Positions 61,789-64,000 of a DNA stretch of 64,000 nt are shown here, one piece after another. Source of the DNA: Robertkochia marina (GTDB lineage: Bacteria > Bacteroidota > Bacteroidia > Flavobacteriales > Flavobacteriaceae); assembly GCF_004799345.1 (NCBI RefSeq), contig NZ_SSMC01000002.1, positions 558,001-622,000 on the forward strand, written 5' to 3'. The position numbers were made by a program, and so were the translations under genes. How positions within the stretch are numbered: position 1 is the first letter of the stretch; each line of letters opens with the position of its first letter. The notes beneath the pieces are model-generated. The model did not search any database and had not been told where the DNA came from. It worked only from the letters and a program-made list of their open reading frames with translations.

Positions 61789-63186
61789 CTATTTCAAAGA
61801 TCCAACCATATCTTCCGGTTTTACCCACTCATCAAATTCTTCTGAGGTGAGATGTCCGAGAGCTAAGGCAGCTTCTTTGAGGGTAGTACCTTCTTCATGC
61901 GCTTTATTAGCGATCTCTGCCGCCTTGTAATACCCTATTTTGGTGTTAAGGGCTGTAACAAGCATCAAAGAATTGTTTACCAATTCATCGATTCTCTTTT
62001 GGTTCGGCTCAATGCCTGCCACACAGTTCTTCTCAAAACTAATGCAGGCATCTCCTATAAGTCGGGCAGACTGCAACAGGTTGGCTGCCATCATAGGTTT
62101 GAAAACATTAAGTTCATAATGCCCCTGGGTACCTCCAACAGTAATGGCAACATCATTACCCATTACCTGGGCGCACACCATGGTAATGGCTTCACTTTGG
62201 GTCGGATTAACCTTTCCGGGCATGATAGAACTTCCCGGTTCGTTGGCCGGTATAATGATCTCGCCAATACCTGAACGTGGACCAGAGGCCATCATACGAA
62301 TATCGTTGGCGATCTTATTTAAGGAAACGGCGAGCTGTTTTAAAGCACCGTGAGTTTCAACAATGGCATCATGGGCAGCCAGGGCTTCAAATTTGTTCTC
62401 GGCGGTTTTAAACGGCAACTCGGTAAATTGCGCAATGTATTTGGCAACCAGCTCGGCATACCCCTCAGGAGTATTGATCCCTGTACCTACTGCGGTTCCT
62501 CCCAGAGCCAGTTCTGAAAGGTGCTCCAGGGTGTTATTCAAGGCTGTAAGACCATGATCCAACTGAGAAACATATCCCGAAAATTCCTGTCCAAGGGTCA
62601 GCGGGGTAGCATCCATCAGGTGGGTACGCCCGATCTTAACCACATTCTTAAACTCTTCGGCCTTTTTTTGAAGGGTGTTACGAAGCTGTGTAACTCCTGG
62701 AATGGTGGTTTCTACGATCATTTTGTAGCTGGCAATATGCATCCCGGTAGGGAAGGTATCATTAGACGATTGTGATTTGTTCACATCATCGTTGGGTTGC
62801 AGGGTCTTTTCGCCCTCACCAATGGTTTTTCCTGCCAGTTGATGTGCTCTGTTGGCTACCACCTCATTCACATTCATATTACTCTGGGTGCCCGAACCTG
62901 TTTGCCAGATCACCAGTGGAAACTGATCATCGTGCTTTCCGGCCAGGATCTCATCACAAACTGCTCCGATCAGGTCGCGCTTTTCTTCAGGAAGCACGCC
63001 CAGTTCGCAGTTGGTATAAGCAGCTGCTTTTTTCAGGTAGGCAAACCCGTAAACCACCTCTAAAGGCATACTTGCCGGGGCTCCGATCTTAAAATTATTT
63101 CGGGATCTTTCGGTTTGTGCCCCCCACAATTTGTCGGCGGGAACCTTAACCTCTCCCATGGTATCTTTTTCTATTCTGTATTCCAT
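61789..63186 (-). CDS. fumC: Fumarate hydratase class II
   Basis: 465 residues. [48 protein letters not shown] and the signature [16 protein letters not shown] identify class II fumarase, an oxygen-stable TCA enzyme. The catalytic loop Ser is in the signature. A TAAATTTG -7 box lies upstream at 63219-63212. Confidence 0.97.
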   Translation of the reverse strand: MEYRIEKDTMGEVKVPADKLWGAQTERSRNNFKIGAPASMPLEVVYGFAYLKKAAAYTNCELGVLPEEKRDLIGAVCDEILAGKHDDQFPLVIWQTGSGTQSNMNVNEVVANRAHQLAGKTIGEGEKTLQPNDDVNKSQSSNDTFPTGMHIASYKMIVETTIPGVTQLRNTLQKKAEEFKNVVKIGRTHLMDATPLTLGQEFSGYVSQLDHGLTALNNTLEHLSELALGGTAVGTGINTPEGYAELVAKYIAQFTELPFKTAENKFEALAAHDAIVETHGALKQLAVSLNKIANDIRMMASGPRSGIGEIIIPANEPGSSIMPGKVNPTQSEAITMVCAQVMGNDVAITVGGTQGHYELNVFKPMMAANLLQSARLIGDACISFEKNCVAGIEPNQKRIDELVNNSLMLVTALNTKIGYYKAAEIANKAHEEGTTLKEAALALGHLTSEEFDEWVKPEDMVGSLK

Positions 63187-63211
63187 AAGAAGTATTGATT
63201 TTTGATCAGCA

Positions 63212-63219
63212 CAAATTTA
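63212..63219 (-). promoter_or_regulatory. -7 box of fumC
   Basis: TAAATTTG on minus, exact match, 26 bp before the start codon. Confidence 0.5.
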
Positions 63220-63418
63220 CATTTTTTCAGGGGGTAAGCCTTGGAGTATTCCGTGTTTTTCATAAGGCATTTCTTTAAAGGTAATCACGGCCTTAACCAT
63301 TGATTGTTAATCTATTCGATGGGCGCAATACCCGGTGTTACCGGTATGGTGGCATTTTCAGCGAAAATTGTACCTCAAATTATTCAGGAAATTGCAGGGT
63401 TAACTAAAGAATTGTGGT

Positions 63419-63426
63419 TATCTTTG
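63419..63426 (+). promoter_or_regulatory. -7 box of the 57-aa membrane protein gene
   Basis: TATCTTTG, exact TAnnTTTG match, 28 bp before the ATG at 63455. Confidence 0.5.
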
Positions 63427-63454
63427 ACGCGAATTCAGAAAATTTCCGGAAACT

Positions 63455-63628
63455 ATGTTCGAATTTGATCAGTATCTTGGCTTTTTAGCCTTCTTAACCA
63501 TCCTAACTATCGGGTTCTGGTTGATGATCTTTCTTTTAACCTTCGTGATCCCTTATTGGGTAGGAGGTTCTATCATTGAAATGATCAAGGAGAAAAGAGC
63601 TGCTAAAAAAGCTGAACGAGAAGAATAA
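63455..63628 (+). CDS. 57-aa single-pass membrane protein
   Basis: 57 residues: MFEFDQYLG, a long hydrophobic helix (FLAFLTILTIGFWLMIFLLTFVIPYWVGG) and a charged tail rich in Lys/Glu/Ala (KEKRAAKKAEREE). It has its own -7 box and terminator, so it is very likely a real gene. Not recognised as a named family. Confidence 0.75.
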   Translation: MFEFDQYLGFLAFLTILTIGFWLMIFLLTFVIPYWVGGSIIEMIKEKRAAKKAEREE

Positions 63629-63657
63629 AAAAAGGAAGCGCAACGCTTCCTTTTTTT
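63627..63657. terminator. Terminator of the 57-aa membrane protein gene
   Basis: AAAAAAAGGAAGCG-CAA-CGCTTCCTTTTTTT, perfect stem, directly at the stop codon. Confidence 0.85.
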
Positions 63658-63760
63658 GTATCATAAACCTTTTGCAATTCCCTTCGCAACTCCGCTTCTT
63701 CATTGAGCTCAAATTCCAACTCAAACTCGTTACTGAAACTCATTCCTCAACCTCAAGACC

Positions 63761-63786
63761 AAAAAAAGGGAAGCTATGCTTCCCCT
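63761..63786 (-). terminator. Terminator on the minus strand after the outer-membrane barrel gene
   Basis: GGGAAGC-TAT-GCTTCCC with seven A on its plus-strand left side, so T-tract on minus. It fits the gene ending at 63884. Confidence 0.75.
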
Positions 63787-63813
63787 TAATGATCTGGTTT
63801 CATACTTTTCTAA

Positions 63814-63863
63814 ACTGCAAACTGCAAACTGCAAACTGCAAACTGCAAACTGCAAACTGCAAC
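63814..63863. repeat. CAAACTG heptamer array
   Basis: About seven contiguous units between the barrel gene stop codon and its terminator, so it would be transcribed as part of that 3' UTR. Confidence 0.85.
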
Positions 63864-63883
63864 TCGTTCCTCAAACTCAAACT

Positions 63884-64000
63884 CTAGAACCCTCCTTCAT
63901 CATCATCGCCATAATCATTTCCTCGGCCCCTTTGCTGCTGACGTTTCGTTTGGTTAAAGCGGTATACAAATCCAACCTGGAATTGTCTTACACGCCATTG
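63884..64000 (-). CDS. Outer-membrane beta-barrel protein, C-terminal end (partial)
   Basis: 38 codons plus stop, open at the window edge: RQFQVGFVYRFNQTKRQQQRGRGNDYGDDDEGGF. The alternating aromatic last strand followed by a polar tail is typical of TonB-dependent receptor-like outer-membrane proteins of Bacteroidota. The rest is outside the window. Confidence 0.7.
   Translation of the reverse strand, partial: QWRVRQFQVGFVYRFNQTKRQQQRGRGNDYGDDDEGGF

Overview
The window is a chromosomal segment of a Flavobacteriaceae-type Bacteroidota. Supporting signs are a type IX secretion gene pair (CHU_C/type B sorting domain protein plus PorP/SprF), TAnnTTTG-type -7 promoter boxes, a menaquinone (MK) pathway cluster, HisKA_2/LytTR two-component partners, a CAL67264-type small membrane protein, and many short interspersed and tandem intergenic repeats. 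The species cannot be named from sequence alone. No tRNA, rRNA, prophage, insertion sequence or CRISPR array was seen.

Layout. 0-4.4 kb: the end of one dihydrolipoamide dehydrogenase gene, a repeat-rich island with two DUF559 nuclease-like genes and a four-helix-bundle gene, then a second complete dihydrolipoamide dehydrogenase. 4.4-26.2 kb: a menaquinone region (menI-menF-menD, menB-SPOR protein-menA, menC, menE), interrupted by a minus-strand Tricorn-like protease/glycosidase pair, a cvfB-like RNA-binding gene, a LytTR response regulator, a 1.3-kb non-coding stretch and a HisKA_2 sensor kinase. No menH is seen. 26-37 kb: DoxX, an M24 peptidase, acetyltransferases, an acyl-CoA carboxylase beta subunit, the ABC-F factor EttA, a metallo-beta-lactamase-fold hydrolase and formimidoylglutamase. 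37-42.6 kb: a gluconate operon with a gluconokinase/6-phosphogluconate dehydrogenase fusion and GntP, then pirin. 43-53 kb: miaA, an ion channel, an exonuclease, yggS, DUF1015, hbd, an oxidoreductase, pcm, smpB, a lipoprotein and a phosphatase. 53-64 kb: the T9SS pair, hutI, pta-ackA, fumC, a 57-aa membrane protein and the end of an outer-membrane barrel gene.

Main discovery candidate. Five non-coding loci share one promoter layout: two ACAACA half-sites exactly 21 bp apart, then a TAnnTT(A/T)(G/A) -7 box that always starts 34 bp after the start of the second half-site. Each is followed by about 90-130 nt without a gene and a strong rho-independent terminator. Three lie in tandem between the LytTR regulator gene (18091-18834) and the sensor kinase gene (20148-22103). 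The other two lie on either side of the gluconate operon (minus strand, about 37.6-37.8 and 41.5-41.7 kb). Direct half-sites spaced by two helical turns just upstream of the core promoter fit a LytTR-type activator. The predicted RNAs share C-rich GCC(C)(C/T)AAA motifs and, in three of them, AACCTAC. I read this as a multicopy small-RNA regulon driven by the neighbouring two-component system, similar in logic to Qrr or Csr small RNAs. The sites, spacings and terminators are visible in the sequence; the regulator assignment and function are inference.

A second theme is repeats. The DUF559 pair is bounded by a perfect 25-bp inverted repeat, and REP-like composite elements of similar design but without genes occur at 8.7 and 19.4 kb. 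Short tandem arrays of 7-10-bp units, different at each locus, often start directly after a terminator U-tract.
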